64,000 nucleotides of DNA, taken from Piscinibacter defluvii (GTDB taxonomy: Bacteria > Pseudomonadota > Gammaproteobacteria > Burkholderiales > Burkholderiaceae_C). Numbering within the stretch: position 1 is the first letter of the stretch; each line of letters begins with the position of its first letter. The notes beneath the pieces are model-generated. The model saw only the letters and a list, made by a program, of their open reading frames with translations. It was not told the origin of the DNA and searched no databases. The stretch spans positions 566,154 to 630,153 of the forward strand of contig NZ_ML137196.1 in the NCBI RefSeq assembly GCF_004011805.1. Reading direction: 5' to 3'. A program made the position numbers and the translations under genes. Positions 30,280-38,886 of this stretch are shown here, one piece after another.

Positions 30280-31371
30280 TCAGCGCCTGAGCTTGCCGTC
30301 GCGGGCGCGCAGGCCGATCTCGATGCGGTCCGAGCCCTGGCGGCTGTCGGGCGCGAAGCGCACGCGCCAGCCGCCCAGGTCGAGCGTGCCGAGGCCTTCG
30401 ATGGCGTCGGCCAGGCGCGCCGCGTCGGGCCGGGCACCGGCACGCCGCAGCGCCTCGGCGAGCACGCGCAGGTGCAGGTAAGAGGCCAGGCCCTCGAAGC
30501 TGAAGGCCTCGGCACCCACGTACAGGTCGGCATCGCGCTCGAACTCGCGCACCAGCGGCAGCTGCGAGATCTCGGGGATCGGCACGACGCTGGTGAAGCC
30601 GATCACCTTGCCGCGGAACAGCCGCGTCGCCTGCGTGAGGGTGGCCGAGGACAGGGTCGCGACGGTGGCGGGCAGTTCGCGGCGGCCCGCCAGGTCGGAG
30701 CGGCCGATCAGGTCCAGCGTCGCCGGGCCGAGGCTCAGCAGCAGCGCCTGCGGCTGCGCCTTCTCGACGGCCGGCCAGGCGGCGGCGAGCGCCTCGGCCC
30801 GCGGCGCGATCTCGATGCGCGACGCCTGCAGGCCACCCTCGCCGAGCGCCTGCGCCAGCGCCGCCTCGCGGGCCGGCTCGTCGCCGTCGGCCAGCCAGGC
30901 CAGCCGGGTGACGCCGATGGCCCTGAGCTGGCTCACCAGCGCCTGCGCCGCGCTGCGGTCGTCCGGACGCAGGCTGAAGACATGGCGCGGCGCGGCCGCA
31001 CCGGAGAACGGACCGAGCAGCGGCACGCCGAGCGCCTGCGTCGCCGACGCGGCAGCGGCGCAGGCCCTCTCGCCGAGGCAGTTGACGACCGCGAGCACGC
31101 CGCGCTCGCGCACCAGGCTGCGCAGGTTGGCGCCCAGGCGCTGCACATCCCCGCCGTCGTCGAGCGTCAGCAGCTCGAGGCGCCGGCCGTGGATGCCGCC
31201 GGCCGCGTTGACCCGTTCGATCAGCGCCCGCGCGCCGGCCTGCACCCGGTTGGCGATCGGGAAGGCCGGGCCGCTCAGCGGCAGCGATTGGCCGATCAGC
31301 AACGGCGGCGCCTCGGCGGCCTGCGCCCCGGCGGCCACGCAGGCCAGCGCCAGCAGCAGCGCCGCACGCAT
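30280..31371 (-). CDS. Periplasmic ABC-type substrate-binding protein (Leu/Ile/Val-binding fold)
   Basis: A 363-residue secreted binding protein with signal peptide MRAALLLALACVAAGAQA. The Peripla_BP_6 fold is recognisable from LLIGQSLPLSGPAFPIANRV through NAAGGIHGRRLELLTLDDGG. No matching permease or ATPase gene is present. It is joined by a 1-base TGATG overlap to the RND gene, so it probably supplies or senses the compound moved by the RND/DUF1302 system rather than feeding an ABC importer. It is a distant relative of the binding protein at 50045-51175. Confidence 0.88.
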   Translation of the reverse strand: MRAALLLALACVAAGAQAAEAPPLLIGQSLPLSGPAFPIANRVQAGARALIERVNAAGGIHGRRLELLTLDDGGDVQRLGANLRSLVRERGVLAVVNCLGERACAAAASATQALGVPLLGPFSGAAAPRHVFSLRPDDRSAAQALVSQLRAIGVTRLAWLADGDEPAREAALAQALGEGGLQASRIEIAPRAEALAAAWPAVEKAQPQALLLSLGPATLDLIGRSDLAGRRELPATVATLSSATLTQATRLFRGKVIGFTSVVPIPEISQLPLVREFERDADLYVGAEAFSFEGLASYLHLRVLAEALRRAGARPDAARLADAIEGLGTLDLGGWRVRFAPDSRQGSDRIEIGLRARDGKLRR

Positions 31372-33788
31372 CACGCCGCCTGCAGCACCGCCTGCCGGCG
31401 CGCCGCCGGGCGCAGCAGCAGGTAGGCCAGCGCCGGCAGCAGCACCAGCGCGCCGACCATGTTCCAGACGAACATGAAGGCGAGCAGGATGCCCATGTCG
31501 GCCTGGAACTTGATGGGCGAGAAGGCCCAGGTGCCGACCGCCAGCGCCAGCGTCAGGCCGGTCAGCAGCACCACGCGGCCGGTGAACTGCAGCGCGTGGT
31601 GGTAGGCCGCGGAGAGGTCGTCGCCGGCCTTCAGCCGCACCAGCATCACCGACAGCACGTAGAGCGCGTAGTCGACGCCGATGCCCACGCCGAGCGCGAT
31701 GACCGGCAGCGTCGCCACCTTCACGCCCAGGCCCAGGCCCACCATCAGCGCCTCGCACAGGATCGAGGTGAGCACCAGCGGCAGCACCGCGCAGACCACC
31801 GCGCGCCAGGAGCGGAAGGTGACGAAGCACAGCACGATCACCGCGCCGTAGACCCACAGCAGCATCTCGCGCATCGCCTGCTGCACGACGATGTTGGTCG
31901 CCGCGGCGATGCCGGCGCTGCCGGCGGCGAGCATGAAGCGCTCGTCGTCCACCTTGTTGACCGCGATGAACGACTCCACCTCGTCGACCACGCGCGTCAG
32001 CGTCGCCGCCTTGTGGTCCTGCAGGTAGACGTACAGCGAGAGGAACGAGCAGCCCTGGTTGAACAGCTCGCGCGGCGCGCGTGCCTGCACGCCGCCCAGC
32101 GCCGCGGCGTTGGGGATCAGCTCGAACCACTTCAGCTGGCCCTCGTTGTAGCCCACCATCGCGAGCTTGGAGAGTGCCGCCATCGAGTGCGTCGCCTCCA
32201 CGCCGGGCAGCTGCTCGAGCCGCCAGGCCAGGCGGTCGACCCGCGCCAGCGTGTCGTAGCGCGTGCACTGGTCCTCGGGCGTGGCCACCATCACGACCAG
32301 GATGTCCGCGCTGGCGGCGTAGTTGCGCGCCAGGAAGTCGTTGTCGCGGTTGTAGCGCGAGTCGGCGCGCAGCTCGGGCGCGCCGCGGTCCAGGTCGCCG
32401 ATCTGCAGCTTCAGGCTCACCGCGTAGCCGGCCACCGCCAGCAGCGCGCCGATGCCGAGCGCCGCGAGCGCCGGGCCGCGGCGCGTGAAGTGGTCGAGCG
32501 CGCGCCACAGCCCGGCGCGCTGGGCTCCCGCGTGTCCGGCGACTTCCGCGGCCTCCAGCCGCAGGCTGCGCTGCGCCGCGTGCGGGCTGACGCCGACGTA
32601 GGACAGCAGCACCGGCAGCAGCACCAGGTTCGTGAAGATCAGCACCGCCACGCCGATGCTCGCCACCGCGGCCAGGTCCTGGATCACCTCGATGCGGATC
32701 AGCGCCAGCACCGCGAAGCCCACCGCATCGCACAGCAGCGCGGTCAGCCCGGCGACGAACAGGCGCCGGAAGGTGTAGCGCGCGGCCACCACGCGGTGCG
32801 TGCCGCGGCCGATGTCCTGCATGATGCCGTTCATCTTCTGCGCGCCGTGGCTCATGCCGATCGCGAACACGAGGAAGGGCACCAGCACCGAGTACGGGTC
32901 GAGCTGGTAGCCCAGCAGCGCGAGCAGGCCGAACTGCCACACCACCGCGACCAGCGAACACGCCACCACCAGCGCGGTCGAGCGCGGGCAGCGGGTGTAG
33001 CCCCACAGCACCGCGGCACAGATCGCCAGCGCGACCCCGAAGAAGCCTAGCACCTGGCGCATGCCCTCGATCAGGTCGCCCATCACCTTGGCGAAGCCAG
33101 TGACGTGGATGCGGACCTGGTCGCTCTGGTACTTGGCGCGCAGCGCCTCGAGCTGGCGCCCGAGCTCGCCGTAGTCGAGCGCGGCGCCGGTCTGCGGGTT
33201 CTTGTCCAGCAGCGGCACGAAGATCACGCTGGACTTGAAGTCCGCGGCGACGAGCTGGCCGATCTCGCCCGAGCGCTCGACGTTGGCGCGCACCGCGGCG
33301 AGCGCGGCGGCCGAGCCGTCGTAGCTGTCGCCCATCACCGTGTCGCCTTCCAGGCCCTCCTCGTTCACCGCGATCCAGCGTGTGTTGCTGGTCCACAGCG
33401 ACTTCATGAACGGGCGGTCCACGCCGGGCAGCAGGTAGATCTCGTCGTTGAGCTTGCGCAGCGTGTCGAGGTAGTCCTTGTCGAAGATCGACTCGTCGGT
33501 GGTCGCGACGGCGATGCGCAGCGCATTGCCCTGGCCGGAGAGGTTGGCCTTGTTGGACAGGTAGTTGGCGATGTAGGGGTGCTGCGCGGGGATCGTCTTC
33601 TCGAAGCTCGCGTTCAGGCGCAGCGTCAGCGCCTGCCAGGCGAGCAGCGCGGTGATCAGCCCGCACAGCAGCAGCACCCAGACGCGGTGGTTGAAGAACG
33701 CGCGCTCGAGCAGCGAGCCCGAGCGGGTGTCGAAGTCTTCGAGGCGGGCGACGACGGGCTGGGCGTCGAGCGAGGTATCGGCGTGCAT
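31371..33788 (-). CDS. RND/MMPL-family transporter
   Basis: An 805-residue inner-membrane proton-driven transporter with the MMPL layout: a first helix (about 35-55), a large periplasmic domain (55-240), five to six helices (about 240-425), a second periplasmic domain and a second helix bundle to the end. Conserved features include VLVPFLVFAIGMSHGAQKMN and, in the second half, VIALGVGIGVDYALYVLSVM, which carries the intramembrane Asp of the proton relay. It resembles transporters of hydrophobic lipids or hopanoids. It always travels with DUF1302, DUF1329 and YCF48-like genes in such clusters, as here. A hairpin repeat lies in the 152-base gap upstream. Confidence 0.9.
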   Translation of the reverse strand: MHADTSLDAQPVVARLEDFDTRSGSLLERAFFNHRVWVLLLCGLITALLAWQALTLRLNASFEKTIPAQHPYIANYLSNKANLSGQGNALRIAVATTDESIFDKDYLDTLRKLNDEIYLLPGVDRPFMKSLWTSNTRWIAVNEEGLEGDTVMGDSYDGSAAALAAVRANVERSGEIGQLVAADFKSSVIFVPLLDKNPQTGAALDYGELGRQLEALRAKYQSDQVRIHVTGFAKVMGDLIEGMRQVLGFFGVALAICAAVLWGYTRCPRSTALVVACSLVAVVWQFGLLALLGYQLDPYSVLVPFLVFAIGMSHGAQKMNGIMQDIGRGTHRVVAARYTFRRLFVAGLTALLCDAVGFAVLALIRIEVIQDLAAVASIGVAVLIFTNLVLLPVLLSYVGVSPHAAQRSLRLEAAEVAGHAGAQRAGLWRALDHFTRRGPALAALGIGALLAVAGYAVSLKLQIGDLDRGAPELRADSRYNRDNDFLARNYAASADILVVMVATPEDQCTRYDTLARVDRLAWRLEQLPGVEATHSMAALSKLAMVGYNEGQLKWFELIPNAAALGGVQARAPRELFNQGCSFLSLYVYLQDHKAATLTRVVDEVESFIAVNKVDDERFMLAAGSAGIAAATNIVVQQAMREMLLWVYGAVIVLCFVTFRSWRAVVCAVLPLVLTSILCEALMVGLGLGVKVATLPVIALGVGIGVDYALYVLSVMLVRLKAGDDLSAAYHHALQFTGRVVLLTGLTLALAVGTWAFSPIKFQADMGILLAFMFVWNMVGALVLLPALAYLLLRPAARRQAVLQAA

Positions 33789-33850
33789 GAGAAGTTCTCA
33801 GTTGTCGGTGGTGACGACGCACCACGCTCGGCTCGGCGTCCCGGCCGGGC

Positions 33851-33936
33851 CGAGCGGCCGCCGCGGATCCGGCTTTGCCGGTCTGCTGGCGGCGCCCCCC
33901 TGGGGGGGTGCGCCGAAGGCGCTCCGGGGGGGATTC
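33851..33936 (-). repeat. Intercistronic two-hairpin repeat, copy C
   Basis: On the minus strand it starts 4 bases after the YCF48-like stop: AATCCCCCCCCGGAGCGCCT, then TCGGCGCACCCCCCCAGG, GGGGCGCCGCCAGCAGACC, GGCAAAGCCGGATCCGCGGC and GGCCGCTCGG. It is nearly identical to copy A (about 10 differences by eye). It lies between the YCF48-like and RND genes inside the predicted operon. Confidence 0.82.
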
Positions 33937-33940
33937 ATGT

Positions 33941-34969
33941 CTAGGGCAGCGTGATGCGGCGCATGCCGCGCAGGCTGGCGACGGCGAGCTGGCCGTCGGC
34001 AGTGGCGGCGAGGCCGGCCGCGGGCACGGCGGCACCGGGGCCGCCGCGCGTGAAGCTGCGGCCGTCGTCGCGGCTGGCGAGCAGTTCGCCGGCCTGGGTC
34101 AGCAGCGCGAGCGCGCCGCCGTCGAGTTCGGCCGCGGCGCTGATCGACACCGGGGTGCCGGTCTCGATCTTCTGCCAGCTCGCGCCGAGGTCGGCGCTGC
34201 GGAAGGCGTTGCCGCGCAGGCCGTAGGCGAGCAGAGTGCCCGAGCGCGCGGCGAGCAGGCCGAAGAAGCTGCCCTTGTAGGGCGAGTCCAGCGCGGCGAA
34301 GCTGGCGCCGCCATCGTCCGAGCGCAGCAGCAGGCCCTGCTCGCCGGCGATGAAGAGCCTGCCCTGCTGCGCACGCACCGCGTAGAGGTGCAGGCTCTTC
34401 GGATTCGGCAGCGCCGTTGCCAGCGTGTTCCAGGTGCGGCCGCCGTCGGCCGTGGCGAAGGCCAGGCCGTAGGCGCCGACCGCGACGCCGCGCTGCGTGT
34501 CGACGAACTCGATGTCGAAGAAAGGCTTGTCCGGCCCTTCCTCGGCCAGGCGCTGGCCCAGGCGCTGCGCACGTTCGTCGCCAGCGGCGAGCGCCTCGGC
34601 CCAGGCGGCGGCGGCGCGCAGGCCGTCGAACTGCAGCGTCCAGGTCTCGCCGCCGTCCTCGGTCTTCAGGATCGTGCCGAGGTGGCCGGCGGCCCAGCCG
34701 GTGCGCGCGTCGACGAAGCGCAGCGCGGTCAGGCTCACCTGCACCGGCACCGTCGCCTGGCGCCAGCTCGTGCCGGCATCGTCGGAGAGCAGCACGGTGC
34801 CGCGTTCGCCGGCCGCGACCAGGCGCGTGCCGGCGCGGGCCACCGCGAGCGTCGCGGCACCGAGCGCCTTGGGGCTCGCCACCGCGGCCTCGCGCAGCAC
34901 CGCTGGCGGCTCGGCGGCAACTGCCGGCAGCGTCAATGCCGCAGCGAGCATCGCCTGCACCACGCGCAT
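33941..34969 (-). CDS. YCF48/BNR-repeat beta-propeller protein, periplasmic
   Basis: A 342-residue secreted protein with signal peptide MRVVQAMLAAALTLPAVAA. It contains six or so repeats of the SDDxGxSW type (LLSDDAGTSWRQ, KTEDGGETWTLQ, ATADGGRTWNTL, RSDDGGASFAAL, RSADLGASWQKI, ASRDDGRSFTRG), the pattern of photosystem II assembly factor YCF48 and BNR propellers. In non-photosynthetic bacteria such proteins accompany RND/DUF1302/DUF1329 genes and are presumed periplasmic scaffolds. It is joined to the DUF1329 gene by a 1-base TGATG overlap. Confidence 0.88.
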   Translation of the reverse strand: MRVVQAMLAAALTLPAVAAEPPAVLREAAVASPKALGAATLAVARAGTRLVAAGERGTVLLSDDAGTSWRQATVPVQVSLTALRFVDARTGWAAGHLGTILKTEDGGETWTLQFDGLRAAAAWAEALAAGDERAQRLGQRLAEEGPDKPFFDIEFVDTQRGVAVGAYGLAFATADGGRTWNTLATALPNPKSLHLYAVRAQQGRLFIAGEQGLLLRSDDGGASFAALDSPYKGSFFGLLAARSGTLLAYGLRGNAFRSADLGASWQKIETGTPVSISAAAELDGGALALLTQAGELLASRDDGRSFTRGGPGAAVPAAGLAATADGQLAVASLRGMRRITLP

Positions 34970-36324
34970 CAGCGTGCCCCTTCGTTGGCCAGCTCTTCCG
35001 GGCTGAAGAAGCTCTTCGGCAGCGGCGGCACCGGCTTGTACTGCATGGGCAGCTCGTTGCCGGCCATGTTCAGGTAGTAGGCGCCGGTCTGCAGGTCGTA
35101 GCCGCCCCACAGCATGTTGCCCACCACCGCCGGCAGGTCGGGCGCCAGCAGCGTCAACGTGAAGTTGGTGCGCCAGAGCTCGCCCTTGGCGTCCCAGCCG
35201 TCGAACAGGATGATCTGCCAGCTGTCCTCGTCGATGTAGTACTTGCGCTTGGCGACGACATGGCGCTTGCCCTCGGCCAGCGTGGCCTCCACCTCCCACA
35301 CGCGGTGCAGCTCCCAGCGCACCAGGCCCGGGTTCAGCGTGCCCGGCGTCACCAGGTCGGCCACCTTGGCCGCGGCGGCGCGGTTGTTGTTGTAGGGGAT
35401 GTAGAGCTCGCGCTTGCCGACGAGCTTGAGCTGGTGCTTGTCGATCGGGCCGAACAGGTTGAAGGCCTCGTCGAACAGGCCGATGCCGCTGGTGACCGAG
35501 TCCGGCGTGTCGTAGCCCACCGACGGCGCCTTGCGCACGCGGCGCTGGCCGACCAGGTACTGCCACAGCCCGCGCGGCTTGCTCGCGTTGATCGAGTCGT
35601 GCGCCAGGATCGCCTCGCCGGCCTTGGAGCCGGGTTCGGTGACGGCGAACTTGCCCAGGCTGTAGAAGCCCTCGAACTTCTCCAGGCTGCCGGCCGGGTC
35701 GTAGTACAGCTTGTTCAGGCTCTGCACGCCGCCCGAGGCCATCGCACGCCGGCCGTCAGCGGTGACGACCCAGACGCGGATCTGCGCCTGGACCGACTGG
35801 CCGGTCCAGGCCAGGCGGTGGTTCTGGAACACCTCGTAGGCGTCTTTCGGGATCGGGAAGGGCACGCCGCCGTAGGCGCCCTCGGTGCCGTGGCCGTCGT
35901 CGACCAGCTTGGCGCGCGTCGCGTTCCTGAAGGTGTTGTCGTAGACGTACTGCGGCGCCGCGGCGCTGCGCCGGCTCGGGTAGACGTCGATGCGGAAGCC
36001 GGGCTGCTTCTTCATCAGCGCCTTCACGCCGTCGGAGAGCTTGCCTTCGTGCTGCGCCATGTTCTTGGCATCGATCGAGAACAGCGGCTTGTCGGCGGCG
36101 AAGGGATCCGGGCGCGGCTCGCCCGGTTTCCAGGACGGATCGGCCTTGGTGACGCCACCCTCCCACGCGGGGATGGTGCCGTCCTTGTTGCCGGCGCGCT
36201 CGGCGCCCATCGGCGTCAGGGTGGTCTTGAGCTTGGCGGCCTCCTCGGCGCTGACGGCAGCCCACGCCGCGGGCGTGGCCAGCATGGCGGCGAGGGTCGC
36301 CGCGACGATTTGCTTGCGGTTCAT
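34969..36324 (-). CDS. DUF1329 family periplasmic protein
   Basis: A 451-residue secreted protein with signal peptide MNRKQIVAATLAAMLATPAAWA. The family is recognised from the opening EEAAKLKTTLTPMGAERAGN and from GTIPAWEGGVT, and from the later lipoprotein-carrier-like beta region (WEVEATLAEGKRHVVAKRKY). DUF1329 proteins resemble LolA/LolB-type lipid carriers. The role inferred is carrying a hydrophobic compound across the periplasm between the RND pump and the DUF1302 porin. GGAG lies 6 bases before the ATG. It is 14 bases downstream of the DUF1302 gene. Confidence 0.92.
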   Translation of the reverse strand: MNRKQIVAATLAAMLATPAAWAAVSAEEAAKLKTTLTPMGAERAGNKDGTIPAWEGGVTKADPSWKPGEPRPDPFAADKPLFSIDAKNMAQHEGKLSDGVKALMKKQPGFRIDVYPSRRSAAAPQYVYDNTFRNATRAKLVDDGHGTEGAYGGVPFPIPKDAYEVFQNHRLAWTGQSVQAQIRVWVVTADGRRAMASGGVQSLNKLYYDPAGSLEKFEGFYSLGKFAVTEPGSKAGEAILAHDSINASKPRGLWQYLVGQRRVRKAPSVGYDTPDSVTSGIGLFDEAFNLFGPIDKHQLKLVGKRELYIPYNNNRAAAAKVADLVTPGTLNPGLVRWELHRVWEVEATLAEGKRHVVAKRKYYIDEDSWQIILFDGWDAKGELWRTNFTLTLLAPDLPAVVGNMLWGGYDLQTGAYYLNMAGNELPMQYKPVPPLPKSFFSPEELANEGAR

Positions 36325-36338
36325 GGCGGACTCCTGAT

Positions 36339-38075
36339 TCAGAAGGTGCGCGACAGGCTGAAGGACACGTAGGAGCGGTCCTTGAGCGTCTGGCCGAAGG
36401 TGAGCTGGCGCGGGCTGCCGGCGCCGGGCACGAGCGTCTCGGTGAAGGTCTTCGCCTTGCCGAAGTACTCGGTCACGCTGAGCGCGACGTTCCAGTCGTT
36501 CTGGTACTTGCCCTTGATGCCGATGCTCAGGTCGCCCGCATCGCTGGCGCCGCCGGCGAAGTTGGCGATGGCCTGCGAGCGGCCGCCGAAGTTCCAGCCC
36601 AGCGCGACCGGCACCGACAGGTCCAGCCCCGTCAGCACCTGGAAGTACTGCGGCTCGACGATCATGCGGAAGGCCCAGGCCCCCTTGGTGGTGTTCGGGT
36701 CCACCCCGCCCAGGCCGACGTTCGTGCCGCCCGGGCCGATGGCGAAGATGTCCTTCGTGACCTTCAGCACCCGGTTGTAGGCCAGCTCGCCGACGATCGC
36801 GCCGCCGCCCCACAGCGGGCCCGGCTGCAGCACGTAGATGCCCGAGAGGTTCAGGTGCGCGGTGCGGCCGACCGGGTAGCAGGGGTCCGAGGACTTGTTG
36901 CTGCAGGCGAGGATGGGTCCGAGGCCGAGCACGGCGGGGTCGCCGTTCAGCGGCGCATTCGTGCGCACCGAGCCTTCCAGCGCCCAGTTCAGCTGGCCGA
37001 TCGACGAGGTGACGCTCGCGCCGAAGGTGCGGATGTTCTCCGCGTAGGCGATGTGCACGTTGCCGTTGACGAAGTCGAACACCGGCGCCGAGGGCGTCTT
37101 GTCGTGGTACTGCGCGGCGTACAGGCCGAACTCGTAGTCGCCGTCGCCCGGGCGCAGGCGAAGCTGCACGCCGCCCTGGCCGGAATCCTTCGGCTTGTTG
37201 TTGGCACGCTGGTCGTAGGCGAGCAGGATCGGGTTGCCGTTCGTGTCCTGCCCGAAGTTGACGACGCCGGTGCCGACGTAGTCCTGGTTCGAGAAGTAGC
37301 TGCCGACGCCCGGGATCTTGCTCGGGCGCCACTTCAACTGGTAGTAAGCACCGAGCGAGATGCCCTCGGCCAGCTGCAGCGAGCCGGAGATCTGCTCGAC
37401 CGGCAGCAGCACCTCCTTGAACTGCCAGCCCGGCACCGAGACGATCTTCGCGATGTCCACCGGCCCCTGCGCGTTGGCGATGCCGTTCTGGCCGAAGAAC
37501 AGGCTCTCGCCCCACTGCAGCGTGTGCTTGCCCAGCCGCACGGTGCCGCGCATGCCGGCGATCTCGCCCTTGGCGTAGACGAAGGCGTCGAGCAGTTCGC
37601 TGCCCTGGCCGTGCTGCTTGCGCGTGGCGGCGAGGAACTCGTTGGGCGCCTGGCCCGGCAGGTTGTTGGCGGTGGAGACCACCGGGCCGAGCGGCACCCC
37701 GCCGGCATACAGCGGCGTGCCGGCGTAGTCGTTGCCGTGCAGGTAGACGCTGTCGCGCCAGGTGTTGCCGCTCAGGCGCGCGCCGAAGTTCCGCGTGCTC
37801 AGGTCCGCCTCGGCGAACAGGTCGAAGCGGCTCGAGATCAGGCCCTTGTTGAAGTTGTGGTCGCCGTCGTCCTCGTTCGCGGTGCCGGGGTCGACGGCCA
37901 CGTCCAGCCGCGTCAGCGCGGCCGACGGGTCCTTCAGGCGGTAGCCCGCGCTGTACTTGGGCGTCAGGTCCAGGCGCAGCTTCATCTCCGGGTCGGGCAG
38001 CGGAATGTCGAAGGCATGCGCGGCCGGCAGCGCGAGCGCGGCGGCCACGGCCAGCGCATGGCGGTGGTGGGTCAT
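36339..38075 (-). CDS. DUF1302 family outer-membrane beta-barrel protein
   Basis: A 578-residue outer-membrane protein with signal peptide (MTHHRHALAVAAALALPAAHA) and a C-terminal SLSRTF ending in Phe, the mark for barrel insertion. DUF1302 is recognised from the early KLRLDLTPKYSAGYRLKDP and from TLQWGESLFFGQNGIANAQG. Many alternating aromatic strands are seen. DUF1302 proteins are thought to be channels for hydrophobic or aromatic compounds and are nearly always encoded with DUF1329. It lies between the SDR gene and the DUF1329 gene in the same operon. Confidence 0.92.
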   Translation of the reverse strand: MTHHRHALAVAAALALPAAHAFDIPLPDPEMKLRLDLTPKYSAGYRLKDPSAALTRLDVAVDPGTANEDDGDHNFNKGLISSRFDLFAEADLSTRNFGARLSGNTWRDSVYLHGNDYAGTPLYAGGVPLGPVVSTANNLPGQAPNEFLAATRKQHGQGSELLDAFVYAKGEIAGMRGTVRLGKHTLQWGESLFFGQNGIANAQGPVDIAKIVSVPGWQFKEVLLPVEQISGSLQLAEGISLGAYYQLKWRPSKIPGVGSYFSNQDYVGTGVVNFGQDTNGNPILLAYDQRANNKPKDSGQGGVQLRLRPGDGDYEFGLYAAQYHDKTPSAPVFDFVNGNVHIAYAENIRTFGASVTSSIGQLNWALEGSVRTNAPLNGDPAVLGLGPILACSNKSSDPCYPVGRTAHLNLSGIYVLQPGPLWGGGAIVGELAYNRVLKVTKDIFAIGPGGTNVGLGGVDPNTTKGAWAFRMIVEPQYFQVLTGLDLSVPVALGWNFGGRSQAIANFAGGASDAGDLSIGIKGKYQNDWNVALSVTEYFGKAKTFTETLVPGAGSPRQLTFGQTLKDRSYVSFSLSRTF

Positions 38076-38104
38076 GGGTGTCTCCTGGTGGTCGTGGGGG
38101 TCGT

Positions 38105-38872
38105 TCAGACGTAGGTCGAGGCGAGTCCGCCGTCGACCGGGACGTTCGCGCCGCTGATCCAGCGCGACTCGTCGGCGCACAGGAAGGCGATCACCGGCGC
38201 CACCTCGTCGGCCAGTGCGGGGCGCTTCATGCGGTGGGCGTCGCGCTGCACCCGTTCCTCGCCGAGCATCGAGACGAAGTCGCCGAGGATGGGCGTGAAC
38301 ACCGGGCCGGGCGCGACGCAGTTCATGCGCACGCCGCGGCCGAGGAAGATCTTCTGCGACTGCGTCAGCGTCCAGACGATCAGCGCTTCCTTGAAGTACT
38401 GGTAGCAGGTGGCCTGCGGCACGGGGTGCTTGGCGATCCAGGCCAGCCCGGCCTCGAAGCCGCCGGTCTCGGCCAGCGCGCGGTGCAGCGCCAGGCGCTG
38501 CGGCCACTCCGCGCCGAGGATCGAGGCGACGTTGACGACCGCGCCGCCCTCGCCCATGCGGTCGAGCAGCTTCAGCGTCAGGTGGCGCAGGCCGAGGTAG
38601 TTGACCCGCGCCACCGCATCCACCGGCGCGGTGCCGGGCACGCCGGCGATGTTGGCCAGGGCATCGATGTGGGTGGGCAGCTGCTTGACCGCCGCGTCGA
38701 TGGCGACCTGCTCGGAGAGGTCCGCCTTGACGAAGCCGTCCAGCGAGATGACCGGTTCCTGCCGGTCGATGCCGATCACGCGCGCGCCGGCGGCGCGCAG
38801 GCAGCGTGCCGTCTCGGCGCCGATGCCCGAGCCGATGCCGGTGACGACGATGGTCTTGCCTTGCAGTTTCAT
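38105..38872 (-). CDS. SDR oxidoreductase, coniferyl-alcohol dehydrogenase type
   Basis: A 255-residue NAD-dependent short-chain dehydrogenase. It has the cofactor motif TGIGSGIGA (12-20), the catalytic Ser in VVNVASILGAEW and the YQYFK (YxxxK) pair. The length, the ALIVW segment after the active Lys, VRMNCVAPGPVFTPIL and the ending PVDGGLASTYV match the coniferyl alcohol dehydrogenase CalA of Pseudomonas closely (from memory). It is predicted to oxidise an aryl or cinnamyl alcohol to the aldehyde for the dehydrogenase encoded just upstream. The gap to that gene is 14 bases. Confidence 0.87.
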   Translation of the reverse strand: MKLQGKTIVVTGIGSGIGAETARCLRAAGARVIGIDRQEPVISLDGFVKADLSEQVAIDAAVKQLPTHIDALANIAGVPGTAPVDAVARVNYLGLRHLTLKLLDRMGEGGAVVNVASILGAEWPQRLALHRALAETGGFEAGLAWIAKHPVPQATCYQYFKEALIVWTLTQSQKIFLGRGVRMNCVAPGPVFTPILGDFVSMLGEERVQRDAHRMKRPALADEVAPVIAFLCADESRWISGANVPVDGGLASTYV

Positions 38873-38886
38873 GGGTCCTCGAGGGT

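Noticed and set aside
38105-38872. Generic 3-oxoacyl-ACP reductase (FabG)
   Set aside because: The post-active-site segment and the PVDGGLASTYV ending match coniferyl alcohol dehydrogenase, and the context is aryl-aldehyde metabolism.
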